DNA from: DASQFQ01 sp963730115
GTDB taxonomy: Bacteria; Actinomycetota; Thermoleophilia; Solirubrobacterales; Solirubrobacteraceae
NCBI GenBank assembly: GCA_963730115.1
Contig: CAVSQM010000005.1
Coordinates: 62,001-126,000 of the forward strand
Direction: 5' to 3'
Length of the DNA: 64,000 bases
The notes below the pieces were generated by a model. That model did no database searches, was not told the origin of the DNA, and saw only the letters and a list, made by a program, of their open reading frames with translations. A program made the translations under genes and the position numbers. Positions 21,088-30,148 of the stretch are shown here, piece after piece; positions within the stretch are counted from its first letter, which is position 1, and each line of letters begins with the position of its first letter.

Positions 21088-22068
21088 TCAGACGTCGCGA
21101 AGCTCTTGTGCCGCGACCTCGGGGGCGACCACGCACAGGTGCGTGCCGGCGCCGAGCTCGAGCCCGGCCAGGTGGGTCAGGCGCGGCAGGATGTCGATCC
21201 GCCAGCAGAACGTGTCGGCGCCCTGCGGCGCGGTGCGGATCCACAGGTTCAGCGGCGGGGACGCCCCGAGGCGGCGGCGCAGCCGCAGCAGCGCGTCGTG
21301 CAGCAGCGCGGCGCCGGTCGGGCCCTCGTCCTCGTAGCGCGCGCGGGCGCGGCGGGGGATGACCATGAGCTGGAACGGCAGGCGCGAGGCGTACGGCGCC
21401 AGCAGCACGGCGTCGTCGTCGATCGCCACGATCCGGTCGCGCATCCGGACCTCCTCCTGCAGCAGGTCGGCGAGCAGGTTGCCGCCCATCGTGCGGGTCG
21501 CGTAGGCGGTGAAGCGCTCGCGCTCGCGCGCGACGCCGGCGGGGACGAACGGCAGCGCGTAGAGCTGCGAGTGGGTGTGGGGGAGCGAGGCGCCGCCCTC
21601 GCGCCGCTCGTTGACCAGCAGGTGGACGAAGGCGGCGTCGGCGTGCGCCTGCATGCGCGTGCGCCAGGCCTCGGCGGTGGTCGCCATCTGCTCCGGGCTG
21701 AGGTCGGCGAGCGAGGTGACGGGGTCGGGCGCGTTGACGATCACCTCCTGGACGCCGGCGGCGGCCTGGGCGGTGAACAGGTCGGGGTTGGGGTGCGGGG
21801 CGGGCAGCTCCGCCTCCGGGCTGACCGCGGGGTAGAGGTTGGGCACGCTGCGCACGAGCCAGCCGGGGCTGTCGGGCGGCCCGCCACCGGGCCGCAGCGC
21901 CCACACCTCGGGCGGCGTGCGGTCCTCGTGGCCCTCGAGGAACGGGTCCTTCTCCGGGTCGACCGGGTCGGCGGGCTCGGCGTGGAAGCCGCCGCCCGGG
22001 CGCGAGGCGCGGCCGGCGGCGATGATCGACTTCAGGCCGGTCAGCGGGTCGATGCGCAGCTCGTTCAT
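21088..22068 (-). CDS. galT: Galactose-1-phosphate uridylyltransferase-like protein
   Basis: A 326-aa HIT-superfamily nucleotidyltransferase of the GalT family. RIDPLTGLKSIIAAGRASRP is the conserved start. The active-site region is SLPHTHSQLYALPFVP, with an HxH in place of the usual HPHGQ, seen in actinobacterial GalT-like proteins. NLYPAVSPE and FQLMVIPRRARARYED are further family blocks. It transfers UMP between UDP-glucose and galactose-1-phosphate, or a related sugar phosphate. ATG at 22068 overlaps the GNAT stop (ATGA). Confidence 0.85.
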   Translation of the reverse strand: MNELRIDPLTGLKSIIAAGRASRPGGGFHAEPADPVDPEKDPFLEGHEDRTPPEVWALRPGGGPPDSPGWLVRSVPNLYPAVSPEAELPAPHPNPDLFTAQAAAGVQEVIVNAPDPVTSLADLSPEQMATTAEAWRTRMQAHADAAFVHLLVNERREGGASLPHTHSQLYALPFVPAGVARERERFTAYATRTMGGNLLADLLQEEVRMRDRIVAIDDDAVLLAPYASRLPFQLMVIPRRARARYEDEGPTGAALLHDALLRLRRRLGASPPLNLWIRTAPQGADTFCWRIDILPRLTHLAGLELGAGTHLCVVAPEVAAQELRDV

Positions 22069-22496
22069 GCCAGGTACTTCTCCATACCCAGGTGCTCGAT
22101 GCCTTCCTCGTCGAAGCGCTCGCCGTAGGGCGTGTAGCCGGCGCGCTCGTAGAGCGGGAGCGCGTCGGTCTGCGCGTACATGCCGATGCGGACGGCGCCG
22201 GCCGCGCGCGCCTCCGCCTCCGCGGCCTGGAGCAGCGCGGCGGCGACCCCGCGCCCGCGGGCGCTCGCGCGCACGCACAGGCGCCCGAAGCGCGCGCTGC
22301 CGCCGGGCTCGACGAGCATCCGGCAGGTGCCGAGCATCTCGCCGTCGACCGCGACGAGGTGCAGCGCCTCGTGGTCGCGGCCGTCGCGGTCGGCGTCGAC
22401 GGTCACGCCCTGCTCGCCCACGAACACCTCCTCGCGCAGCGCGAGCGCGGCGGCGAGCTCCTGCTCGTCGCGGGGCCGGCGGACCTCGAGCCCCAT
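22065..22496 (-). CDS. GNAT-family N-acetyltransferase
   Basis: A 143-aa acetyltransferase of the ElaA/YitI-like group. The acetyl-CoA pyrophosphate loop is VRASARGRGVAAALL. The N-terminal EVRRPRDEQELAAALALREEVFVGEQGV and the C-terminal LYERAGYTPYGERFDEEGIEHLGMEK are typical. The substrate is unknown. It sits in an ATGA-coupled operon tlpA-GNAT-galT. Confidence 0.9.
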   Translation of the reverse strand: MGLEVRRPRDEQELAAALALREEVFVGEQGVTVDADRDGRDHEALHLVAVDGEMLGTCRMLVEPGGSARFGRLCVRASARGRGVAAALLQAAEAEARAAGAVRIGMYAQTDALPLYERAGYTPYGERFDEEGIEHLGMEKYLA

Positions 22497-23077
22497 CAGG
22501 AGAGGTAGCGCTGCATGTCGTCGACGAGGTCGGCTTCGCGGCGGTAGCCGCCCTGCTTCACGTACGCGAGCTTGCCGCGGCGGTCGTAGAAGACCGTGAT
22601 CGGGTAGTTGGCCGGTGCCCGGATCGCCTTCGCGATGTCCTCGTCGGGGTCGAGGTAGGAGGGGAACGGCAGCGGCTTCTCGGTGAGGAAGCGCTCGGCC
22701 GGCGCGGTCGAGTCGCCCGAGTTGAGGCCGATGAACGCCACCTTCTTGCCCTGCACGGTGGCCTGGCGCTGGAAGAGCGGGAACTCGGTGCGGCACGGGC
22801 CGCACCACGAGGCCCATTTGTTGACGACCACGGGGTAGCCCTCGAGGCTCGCGAGGCGCTTGCGGAACGCCTTGGGACCGCCCGGCAGCAGCGCCGAGGA
22901 CTGGTCGTGGAGCGAGGCGAGCGGGGCGGGCGCGCCGGCGAGGTCGCGCTGCGCCTGCTCGAGGTCGAACTTCTCCTCCGCAGCGTCGGAACCGCTCCCA
23001 TTCCCGGCCTGTGTCAGGCCGACGACAAGCACCGCGACAAGCGCGAGCCCGGCGAGGATGGCGGCAAACCGTCGCAT
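22496..23077 (-). CDS. TlpA-like membrane-anchored thioredoxin-fold protein
   Basis: A 193-aa protein with an uncleaved N-terminal anchor (FAAILAGLALVAVLVVGL), a linker and a thioredoxin domain with active site WASWCGPCRTEF. The redox motif and NYPITVFYD cis-Pro loop are intact. Such proteins reduce disulfides outside the membrane, often for cytochrome c maturation; a ccm cluster lies about 9 kb away. ATGA overlap with the next gene. Confidence 0.9.
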   Translation of the reverse strand: MRRFAAILAGLALVAVLVVGLTQAGNGSGSDAAEEKFDLEQAQRDLAGAPAPLASLHDQSSALLPGGPKAFRKRLASLEGYPVVVNKWASWCGPCRTEFPLFQRQATVQGKKVAFIGLNSGDSTAPAERFLTEKPLPFPSYLDPDEDIAKAIRAPANYPITVFYDRRGKLAYVKQGGYRREADLVDDMQRYLS

Positions 23078-23248
23078 CGGGACATACGGTGGCAGATCCC
23101 CTCGTGGCCATCGCTGAGGGCTGCTTTAATGTGCGGTGCTTCCCGGGCGGGCGCTCCAGACGACGCCTCCCCATTGCGGTCCGGGTTGCTCGGAGTCGCG
23201 CGGCGTTCCCCACGCGGCTTCTCCCTTACGTCGATTAGTCGAGCCTTC

Positions 23249-26200
23249 ATGGCTGAGCCTGAGACAGCGACCCTCGCGGTCGCATCCCTTCCATCTTCCG
23301 ACGACTTGGAGCGGGTGGCCTCGTTCACCCGCGAACCCTTCCTGCTCGAAGGGGAGGATGCCGCGAGCGCGCTCGCGCCCGGCACGCCGCGCCGGAAGGC
23401 GTTCGACTCGGCGCTGGCCGAGCTCACCGAGGGCGCGAAGGTGCCCTCCACCCGCTGGCGCCGCCGCTGGTCGCTGCTGCTGGGCCTTGACCGCCTGCTC
23501 TCCCAGGACGAGCCGGCGCTGGTCGACGGCACGGTGCTGTCGGCCCACCAGGTCGACGCGCTGTCCGGCACGCTGACCGCGCTGCTGGCCGAGTCGCAGC
23601 GCAACGGCAACGGGTCGCGGTCCAACGGCGCGGTGGCCGACGAGCCGGTCGAGCTCGCCCCCGCCGGGCTGCCGGGCGAGGAGGAGCTCCCTGAGGAGCT
23701 GCGCGAGGACGAGGACGGCGACGAGGACCCGGTCGACTGGTCGGACGCCGAGGAGGAGGTCACGGACGAGCTCGCCGACGATCCGAACGCCGCCAAGCGC
23801 TTCTGGTTCGAGCACGCGACCGGCGCCGGCAAGACCGTCGCCGCGCTCGGCTTCGCCGAGGCCTCGCGGACCGGCGGCATCCTGATCCTCACCCACCGCC
23901 GCAACCTCGTCGACCAGTTCCACGGCGAGCTGCGCGACCGCGGCTACTCGAAGCGGATCTCGCCGGCGCTGCTCGGCGACAAGGACCCGGGCAACGGCCC
24001 GGTGACCGTCGAGACCTACCAGTGGTTCGTCCGCAACGCGGGCAAGATCTCCGACGCCTACACGATCGTCATCTGCGACGAGGCGCACACCGCGCTGGGC
24101 GAGAAGACGTCCGGCGCGATCCGCGCCTGGACCGGGCCGGTGTTCGTCGGCATGACCGCGACGGGCGCGCTGATCGCCCGCCACGTCACCGACCTGTTCC
24201 CGACGCAGACGTCGCGCTTCGACCTCGCCCAGGCCGCTCGCCGCGGGGTGATCGCGCCGCTGCGCTGCGTGCGGATCCCGCCGGGGCCGGGCGTGCGCAC
24301 GATCGCCAAGGTGCCGCTGCGCCGTGGCGAGGTCGACACCGAGTTCGACCAGGAGATGCTGGCCGAGCTGCTGGACCAGCTGCCGTTCAACCTCGCGGTG
24401 GCCGACCTCTACAAGACGCGCTTCAACGGCGTGCCGGGCGTCGTCTACTCCGCCGGCGTGCGCCACGCCTACAACGTCGCGGAGGCGTTCCGCAACGTCG
24501 GGCTGAAGGCGCAGGCCGTCTCCGGCGAGACGAAGAAGCGCGAGCTGGCTCGGATCCTGGCGGCCTACGAGCGCGGCGACATCGACGTGCTGGTCAACGC
24601 GCAGCTGCTCGCCGAGGGCTGGAACTCGCCGCGCGCGACGGTCTGCATGCACCTCGCGCCGACCGCCTCGAAGCGCATCTACCAGCAGCGCGTCGGCCGC
24701 GTCACGCGCCGGCAGCCGGGCAAGGAGGCGGGCATCGTCGTCGACTTCGTCCACCCGGCGACCAAGCACGACGACCCGGTCGTGACCCTGCACTCGCTGC
24801 TGGACCGCGACGTCTACCGCGGCGGCGCGATCGTGGTCGGGCCGGTGCGGCGGGGCCGCGGCCGGCGGCTGCGGGTCGAGCGCCGCGTCGTGCCGGTGAC
24901 GGCGGACGAGAACCGCCGGATCGAGGTCTTCGAGCGCGAGCTGTGGCGGATCGCCGTCGAGTACCTGGACTACGGCGAGCAGGTCCAGTGGGCCGCGCTG
25001 GCCGGCGCCCGGGTCGCTCCGGCGGGCTGGCGCCGCGCGCGGGCGATGCTGCACTTCGACGAGGGCGGCGAGCTCAAGCGGGCGTTCCTGCTGACCGCCG
25101 TCGAGCGCAACAAGAACCCGCAGCTGCGGATCCGCGCGCTGCAGGAGATCGCGGCGTCGCGCGACGCCGAGGCGTTCGACCGCGCGATCGAGATGATCGC
25201 CGGCTGGCCGCGCGACGAGAAGCGCGAGGGCGTGAAGGTCGTGCTGCAGTCGCTGGCCGAGAAGAAGATCGGGCGGCGCGACCAGGCCAACAACTGGATC
25301 TGGGCCTGCGCGGAGATGACGCGCGAGGTGCACGAGGAGTACGCCGTGCAGCGCTGGCCGGAGACCAAGCGGCTGCTCGGGCTTGCTGGTGAACTCCTCC
25401 GGTGGCGCGCACGCGCGCAACGCGCGCCGGCTGGTGCATGCCGCGCGGCAGCAGGACCGGCGCCTGGCCGCCGCGCTGCTCGCGGCGGCGCTGCCGCACA
25501 CCGCCGAGTCCGGCGAGGTCATCAACGGCGCCCGCACGCGCATGTCGCGCAAGCCGGCGGCGCTGGCGCGCGAGCTGCTGCGCAACTTCCCGAAGGGCAA
25601 GGGCCGCCGCGGGCAGCGGCGGCGCAAGAAGGGCAAGGGCGGCGGCGAGTCACAGGTCCCGGTCGAGGCCGTCGCGGCGACGGGCGTCGTCGAGGACGGG
25701 TCCGAGACCGAGACGAAGAAGCCCTCCCGCCGGCGGCGGTCGACGAAGCGCGACGCCGACCCGGACCGCCAGGTCGTGGCGGCCGAGGCCTCCGAGGGCG
25801 ACGAGACGCCGAAGCCCAAGCGCACGCGCAGGCCGAGGAAGACGGACGCCGAGCAGCCGGCCGCCGCGGATGTCTCCGCCGCGGCCGATGCCGCCACCGC
25901 GGAGGTCCCCTCCGACGCCGACGAAGCGCCGAAGCCGAAGCGGGCTCCCCGCAAGCGTGCGTCCAAGTCGCAGCCCGTCGCCGACGCGGATGCGTCAGCC
26001 TCCGCGGATCCTGCCGCTGACGAGGCGCCCAAGCCGAAGCGCGCTCCCCGCCGTCGCGCGCCGGACAAGGCCCAGCCGGCCACCGAAGCCGCTTCCGCCG
26101 CCGATGCGGATCCCGCCGCCGCCGACAAGCCGAAGCCCAAGCGGGCGCCGCGCAAGCGTGCGCAGAAGGCCGAGGTCGCCGATGCGGTCCCCGCTTCCGA

Positions 26201-26324
26201 GACGCCCAAGCCTCGCCGCCGGGCGGCGAAGCCGAAGGACAACGGCGTCCCCACCGCGCTCGAGCGCGCCTCCGAGCGGGTGCGCGAGGCCGTGCAGGCC
26301 GACTCGGGCGACGCAGCCGCGTAG
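23249..26324 (+). CDS. DEAD/DEAH-box helicase with basic repeat tail (one frameshift)
   Basis: A superfamily 2 helicase. An N-terminal domain (about 1-185) ends in an acidic stretch. Motif I is ATGAGKT, motif Ia LTHRRNLVDQF, motif II ICDEAHTA (DEAH), motif III MTATGAL, motif V LLAEGWNSPRA and motif VI QQRVGRVTRR, the set of ResIII/UvrB-like helicases. A helical region follows, then a tail with KGKGRRGQRRRKKGKGGG and repeated PKPKRAPRKRA-type units. An extra base near 25385 splits the ORF (KRLLG-L then LVNSSGGAHARNARRL); corrected length is about 1024 aa. ATG 23249 begins MAEPETATL. Confidence 0.85.
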
Positions 26325-26328
26325 AGCC

Positions 26329-26377
26329 CACGAATGTCACCTCGACCACCGTATGGGTGGTCGAGACGACACTCGTG
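26329..26377 (+). repeat. 49-nt structured element, copy 2
   Basis: Same fold as 3323-3371: CACGA/TCGTG, a 2x2 mismatch, GTC/GAC, AC/AC mismatch, CTCGACCACC/GGTGGTCGAG and loop GTATG. It lies alone in the 57-bp gap between the convergent helicase and birA stops, so it could serve as a bidirectional terminator, although neither side has a T-run. The long outer arms of copy 1 are absent here. Confidence 0.85.
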
Positions 26378-26381
26378 CCGC

Positions 26382-27038
26382 TCAGCGGCGCAGATGCACC
26401 TCTCCCGCCGAGAGCAGCTCGACCCGGCCGTCGTCGCGGCGGACCCGCAGCCGGCCCTCCGGGTCGATCCCGTCGCCGCGCCCGCTGCCGCCCTCCCAGG
26501 CCACCTCCACCCCGAGCAGCGCGTCGCGGGCGCGCAGCGCGTCGAGCGCCGCCGCCTTCGGCTCCGCCAGCCGCCGCTCCAGCGCCGCGAGCAGCTCCGC
26601 CAGCACGGCCTCGACGTCGTCGCGCCCGAGCGTCCCCGCGTTCGGCACGCCGGGCGGCGCCGCCGAGACGTTGACGCCGATCCCGACCACCGCCCAGCCC
26701 TCGTGGGGGCGGCCCTCGACGAGCACGCCGGCCACCTTCCGCCCGTCGACCTGGACGTCGTTGGGCCACTTCACGCGCGCGCCCTCGCCCGCCAGGTCAG
26801 CCACGGCGAGCCCGGCGCGCAGCGAGAGCAGGGCGTCGAACTCGCGCAGGATCAGCGAGCACAGCAGCGCCGATCCCTCGGGCGCCTGCCAGTGGCGGCC
26901 CTGGCGGCCGCGGCCCGCCGTCTGCAGGCCGGTGGTGACGAGCGTGCCGTGCGGCGCTCCGGTCGTTGCCAGCTCGCGGGCGCGGCGGTTCGTCGAGTCG
27001 ATCTCGCGGTGGTGCAGCCGTGGGCGGCCGAGCGTCAC
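26382..27038 (-). CDS. birA: Biotin-[acetyl-CoA-carboxylase] ligase
   Basis: It attaches biotin to carboxylase carrier domains. The 218-aa protein has the biotin/ATP loop QTAGRGRQGRHW, the KWPNDVQVDGRKVAGVLVE core and GIGVNVSAAP, then a C-terminal SH3-like domain. There is no N-terminal HTH, so it is a class I, non-regulatory BirA. GTG at 27038 overlaps the stop of the upstream gene (GTGA). Confidence 0.92.
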   Translation of the reverse strand: MTLGRPRLHHREIDSTNRRARELATTGAPHGTLVTTGLQTAGRGRQGRHWQAPEGSALLCSLILREFDALLSLRAGLAVADLAGEGARVKWPNDVQVDGRKVAGVLVEGRPHEGWAVVGIGVNVSAAPPGVPNAGTLGRDDVEAVLAELLAALERRLAEPKAAALDALRARDALLGVEVAWEGGSGRGDGIDPEGRLRVRRDDGRVELLSAGEVHLRR

Positions 27039-27838
27039 GACGGCTGGAGGCGGATCTCGTCGCCGGGCGCGACGCCGCCGAGCTCCGCGGCCGCCTCGCC
27101 GCCGTTGACCGCGAGCGCGAGCATCCCCGCGGCGTCCTCGTAGAGCAGCAGCTCGCCCGGCCCGGCGTCGGCGAACGTGCGCAGGTAGCGGGCGCTGCGG
27201 CCGTCCGTGCCGATCGCCACCTCGTGCCCGAGCCGGGCGCTGTCGAGGTCGGCGGGGCGGGCGTCGAGCTGGACGTTGCCGAAGCCGTCGACCACCGTCG
27301 CGTGGGCGGTGAGGCGGCCGGCGCGGCCCTTCTTCGGCGTCGGCAGCTCGATCCGCACGAGGTCGCCGGGGTCGAGCGGCGTGCCGGCGTCGGCCAGCGC
27401 CTCGCCGGCCGCGAGCCGCGCGGCCACGGGGGCGAACAGGTCGCGGCCGTGGAAGGTCGCCGAGACCGGCTCGAGCCGCCACGGCGAGGTCGAGATCTCG
27501 ACCGCCTCGGTGACCCAGCCGAAGCGCTCCGCGGCGGGGAGCAGGAGGCCGTTGTCGGGGCCGACGAGCAGCCGGTCGTCGAGCGCGGTCCGCAGCGCGA
27601 CGGCACGGCGCCGGGCGCCGACGTCCGGGTCGACGACCGCGAGGTGGACGCCGGGCGGCGCGTAGGGGAGCGAGCGGGCGAGCATCAGCGCGCCGGCCAG
27701 CACCGACTGGCGCGGGACGCCGTGGGAGATGTCGATGACCTTGGCGGTCGGGCACTCGTGGGCGATCACGGCGTGCACGACGCCGACGAACTCGTCCCCG
27801 AGGCCGTAGTCGGAGAGGAAGGTGATCGGCCGCGGCAT
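27035..27838 (-). CDS. SAM hydroxide adenosyltransferase (DUF62 family)
   Basis: A 267-aa member of the SAM-dependent halogenase/hydroxide adenosyltransferase fold. FLSDYG at the N-terminus, VVDPDVGARRRAVAL in the middle and TFHGRDLFAPVAA carry the conserved Asp-Arg-His set of the DUF62 hydrolases, which turn SAM and water into adenosine and methionine. No fluorinase-specific feature is seen. The C-terminal beta-barrel begins near 170. ATG 27838. Confidence 0.88.
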   Translation of the reverse strand: MPRPITFLSDYGLGDEFVGVVHAVIAHECPTAKVIDISHGVPRQSVLAGALMLARSLPYAPPGVHLAVVDPDVGARRRAVALRTALDDRLLVGPDNGLLLPAAERFGWVTEAVEISTSPWRLEPVSATFHGRDLFAPVAARLAAGEALADAGTPLDPGDLVRIELPTPKKGRAGRLTAHATVVDGFGNVQLDARPADLDSARLGHEVAIGTDGRSARYLRTFADAGPGELLLYEDAAGMLALAVNGGEAAAELGGVAPGDEIRLQPS

Positions 27839-27842
27839 GTGC

Positions 27843-29285
27843 CTAGCTTCGCGCGTCGGCGACCAGCGCGTCCACCAGCCCGTCGGGCGTGTGCGGGTCG
27901 GCCTCGAGGTCCGGCTCGCGGCCGTGGGCGCGCAGCTCGGCGCTGGTGGCGGGGCCGATGGAGGCGAGCTTCGTGTCCGGCAGCGCTCCGGCGGCCGCCA
28001 GCAGGTGGCGCACCGTCGAGGCGGACGTGAAGGTCACGTAGTCGGCGCCGGCGACCGCGTTCACCGCGGCCTCGTCGAGCGGCTCGGGCACCGTCTCGTA
28101 GAGCGCGAGCACGTCGACCTCGGCTCCGCGCTCGCGCAGCGCGTCGGGCAGCACGTCGCGGCCCTCCCGGCCGCGGGCGATCAGCACGCGCCCGACGTCG
28201 ACCTCGGCCAGCGCCTCGACCATCCCCTCGGCCACGGATCGCTGCGGCACGATGTCGGCCTCGATGCCGTGCTCGCGGAATGCCCGCGCGGTCCCAGGGC
28301 CCATGGCCGCGACGGTCAGCCCGGCGAGGCTGCGCGCGTCGCGGATGCGCCCGAACAGCTCGCGCACCCCGTTCGGGCTCGTCGCGACCAGCAGGTCGTA
28401 ACCCGCGAGATCCGGCACGTCGGCGGGCAGCGACTCGGTGCGGATCGCCGGCGCCTCGATCACCTCGGCGCCGAGCTCGCGGAGTCGCGCGGCGAGCGGG
28501 CTCGCCTGCGCTCGCGCGCGGGTGACGGCCACGGTCCGGCCGTGGAGCGGACGCCGCTCGAGCCACGCGAGGTCCTCGTGCAGCGCGGCGACAGGGCCGA
28601 CCAGCGTGACCGCCGGCGCGCGGATGCCCGCCGCCTTCTCGGCCACGTCGCCGAGCGTCGCCAGCACCGTCCGCTGTCCGGGCAGCGTGCCGCGCTCGAC
28701 CACCGCCACCGGCTCGTTTGACGGCCGCCCCTCGGCCTGCAGCCGCTCGGCGATCCGCGGCAGGGCGCGGACGCCCATGTAGAAGACGAGCGTGCCCGGG
28801 AAGCGCGCGAGCGCCGCCCAGTCGAGCTGGGATTCCGGCTTGCCGGGGTCCTCGTGACCGGTGACGAACGCAACGCCGCTGGCCAGCTCCCGGTGCGTCA
28901 CCGGGATCCCGGCGTACGCGGGCGCGGCCACCCCCGCGGTGATCCCCGGCACGATCTCGAACTCGATCCCGGCCTCGCGCAGGCGCAGCGCCTCCTCGCC
29001 GCCGCGGCCGAACACGAGCGGGTCGCCGCCCTTCAGCCGCACCACGCGCTTGCCCGCGCCTCCGTGCTCCACGAGCAGCCGGTCGATCTCCTCCTGCGGC
29101 ATCTGCGGCCCGCCGCCCTGCTTGCCGACGTAGATCAGCTCCGCACCCACACGCGCATGCCGCAGCGCGCCCGGAGGGATCAGCCGGTCGTAGAGGACGA
29201 CGTCCGCCGAGCCGAGCAGCTCGACCGCCCGGAGCGTCAGCAGCCCGGGGTCGCCCGGCCCCGCGCCGACCAGGAACACCGTCAC
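27843..29285 (-). CDS. cobA-hemD: Uroporphyrinogen-III C-methyltransferase / uroporphyrinogen-III synthase fusion
   Basis: A bifunctional 480-aa protein. Residues 1-245 are the SUMT domain (VGAGPGDPGLLTLRA start, GDPLVFGRGGEE motif, EIVPGITAGVAAPAYAGIP), which methylates uroporphyrinogen III to precorrin-2. Residues 250-475 are the HemD domain, which cyclises hydroxymethylbilane. The fusion is common in actinobacteria and Firmicutes. The GTG start at 29285 overlaps the hemC stop (GTGA). Its products feed siroheme (via the synthase at 34.2-35.0 kb) and heme. Confidence 0.95.
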   Translation of the reverse strand: MTVFLVGAGPGDPGLLTLRAVELLGSADVVLYDRLIPPGALRHARVGAELIYVGKQGGGPQMPQEEIDRLLVEHGGAGKRVVRLKGGDPLVFGRGGEEALRLREAGIEFEIVPGITAGVAAPAYAGIPVTHRELASGVAFVTGHEDPGKPESQLDWAALARFPGTLVFYMGVRALPRIAERLQAEGRPSNEPVAVVERGTLPGQRTVLATLGDVAEKAAGIRAPAVTLVGPVAALHEDLAWLERRPLHGRTVAVTRARAQASPLAARLRELGAEVIEAPAIRTESLPADVPDLAGYDLLVATSPNGVRELFGRIRDARSLAGLTVAAMGPGTARAFREHGIEADIVPQRSVAEGMVEALAEVDVGRVLIARGREGRDVLPDALRERGAEVDVLALYETVPEPLDEAAVNAVAGADYVTFTSASTVRHLLAAAGALPDTKLASIGPATSAELRAHGREPDLEADPHTPDGLVDALVADARS

Positions 29286-30148
29286 GCCATCGCCTCCGCC
29301 GCGGCCAGCAGCTCGCCGGCGCCCGCGGCGAGCATCCGCCGCGCGAGCGCCTCGCCGTCCTCACCGGCCAGCTCGTCGGCCACCCACGCGGACCCGTCCG
29401 GCAGGCCGACAAAGCCCCGAATGGTGCCGCCGCTCGCGTGGATTGCCACGGGCGTGTGACAACTCGCCTCCAATACGCGCACGGCGGCCCGCTCGGCCAT
29501 GAGCGCCGCGAAGGTGTCCGGGTCATCGAACCCAAGCCCCCGCACCCGCTCATCAGCGGCCCGCGCCTCGATCGCGAGCGTCCCCTGGCCCGGCGCCGGG
29601 ACGAAGTCCAGAGGCTGCACCGCTCGCTCCACGCCGAGCCGCTCCAGGCCGGCGGCGGCGAGGACGATCCCGTCCACCTCGCCGGCGTCCAGCTTCCGCA
29701 GGCGGGTGTCCACGTTGCCGCGCAGCTCGACGACCTCGAGGTCGGGCCGCACCGAGAGGAGCTGCGCTCGCCGGCGCAACGAAGCGGTGCCCACGCGTGC
29801 GCTCGAAGGCAGCGAGGCGACCCCGGTCCCCGGGCCGCCCGAGGGCGCGCTCCCCGGCTGGACCAGCACGTCGTGAGCCGACGCCCGCGGCGGCGTCGCC
29901 ACGATCTCGCAGCCCTCCGCGAGCTCGCCCGGCACGTCCTTCGCCGAGTGCACCGCCAGGTCGATCTCGCCCGCCACCAGCGCGGCCTCGATCGTGTCGA
30001 CCCAGCGCGACTTGTCGCCGACCCCCCGCGCCCGGTCGCCGGTCGTCGTGATCTCGACGATCTCCGCGCCCTCGAGCCGCTCCGCCACCCAGCGCGCCTG
30101 CGCCAGCGCCAGCGCGCTGCCGCGGGTGCCGATCCGGAGCCGGCTCAA
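29282..30148 (-). CDS. hemC: Porphobilinogen deaminase (hydroxymethylbilane synthase)
   Basis: It polymerises four porphobilinogens to hydroxymethylbilane. The 288-aa protein starts RLRIGTRGSALALAQA and has HSAKDVP and SLRRRAQL; the dipyrromethane-cofactor cysteine is in LEASCHTPVA. The start is TTG at 30148, overlapping the hemA stop (TTGA). No ATG or GTG fits this N-terminus. Confidence 0.95.
   Translation of the reverse strand: MSRLRIGTRGSALALAQARWVAERLEGAEIVEITTTGDRARGVGDKSRWVDTIEAALVAGEIDLAVHSAKDVPGELAEGCEIVATPPRASAHDVLVQPGSAPSGGPGTGVASLPSSARVGTASLRRRAQLLSVRPDLEVVELRGNVDTRLRKLDAGEVDGIVLAAAGLERLGVERAVQPLDFVPAPGQGTLAIEARAADERVRGLGFDDPDTFAALMAERAAVRVLEASCHTPVAIHASGGTIRGFVGLPDGSAWVADELAGEDGEALARRMLAAGAGELLAAAEAMA

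Noticed and set aside
25800..26240. Direct repeats in the helicase tail as a DNA repeat array or CRISPR
   Set aside because: They are in-frame protein repeats of unequal spacing without conserved spacers.
23126..26254. 1042-aa reverse ORF opposite the helicase
   Set aside because: Low-complexity, no domain; the plus strand has all SF2 motifs.
27035..27838. Fluorinase/chlorinase
   Set aside because: It shares the fold, but residues fit the common SAM hydroxide adenosyltransferase and there is no halogenation context.
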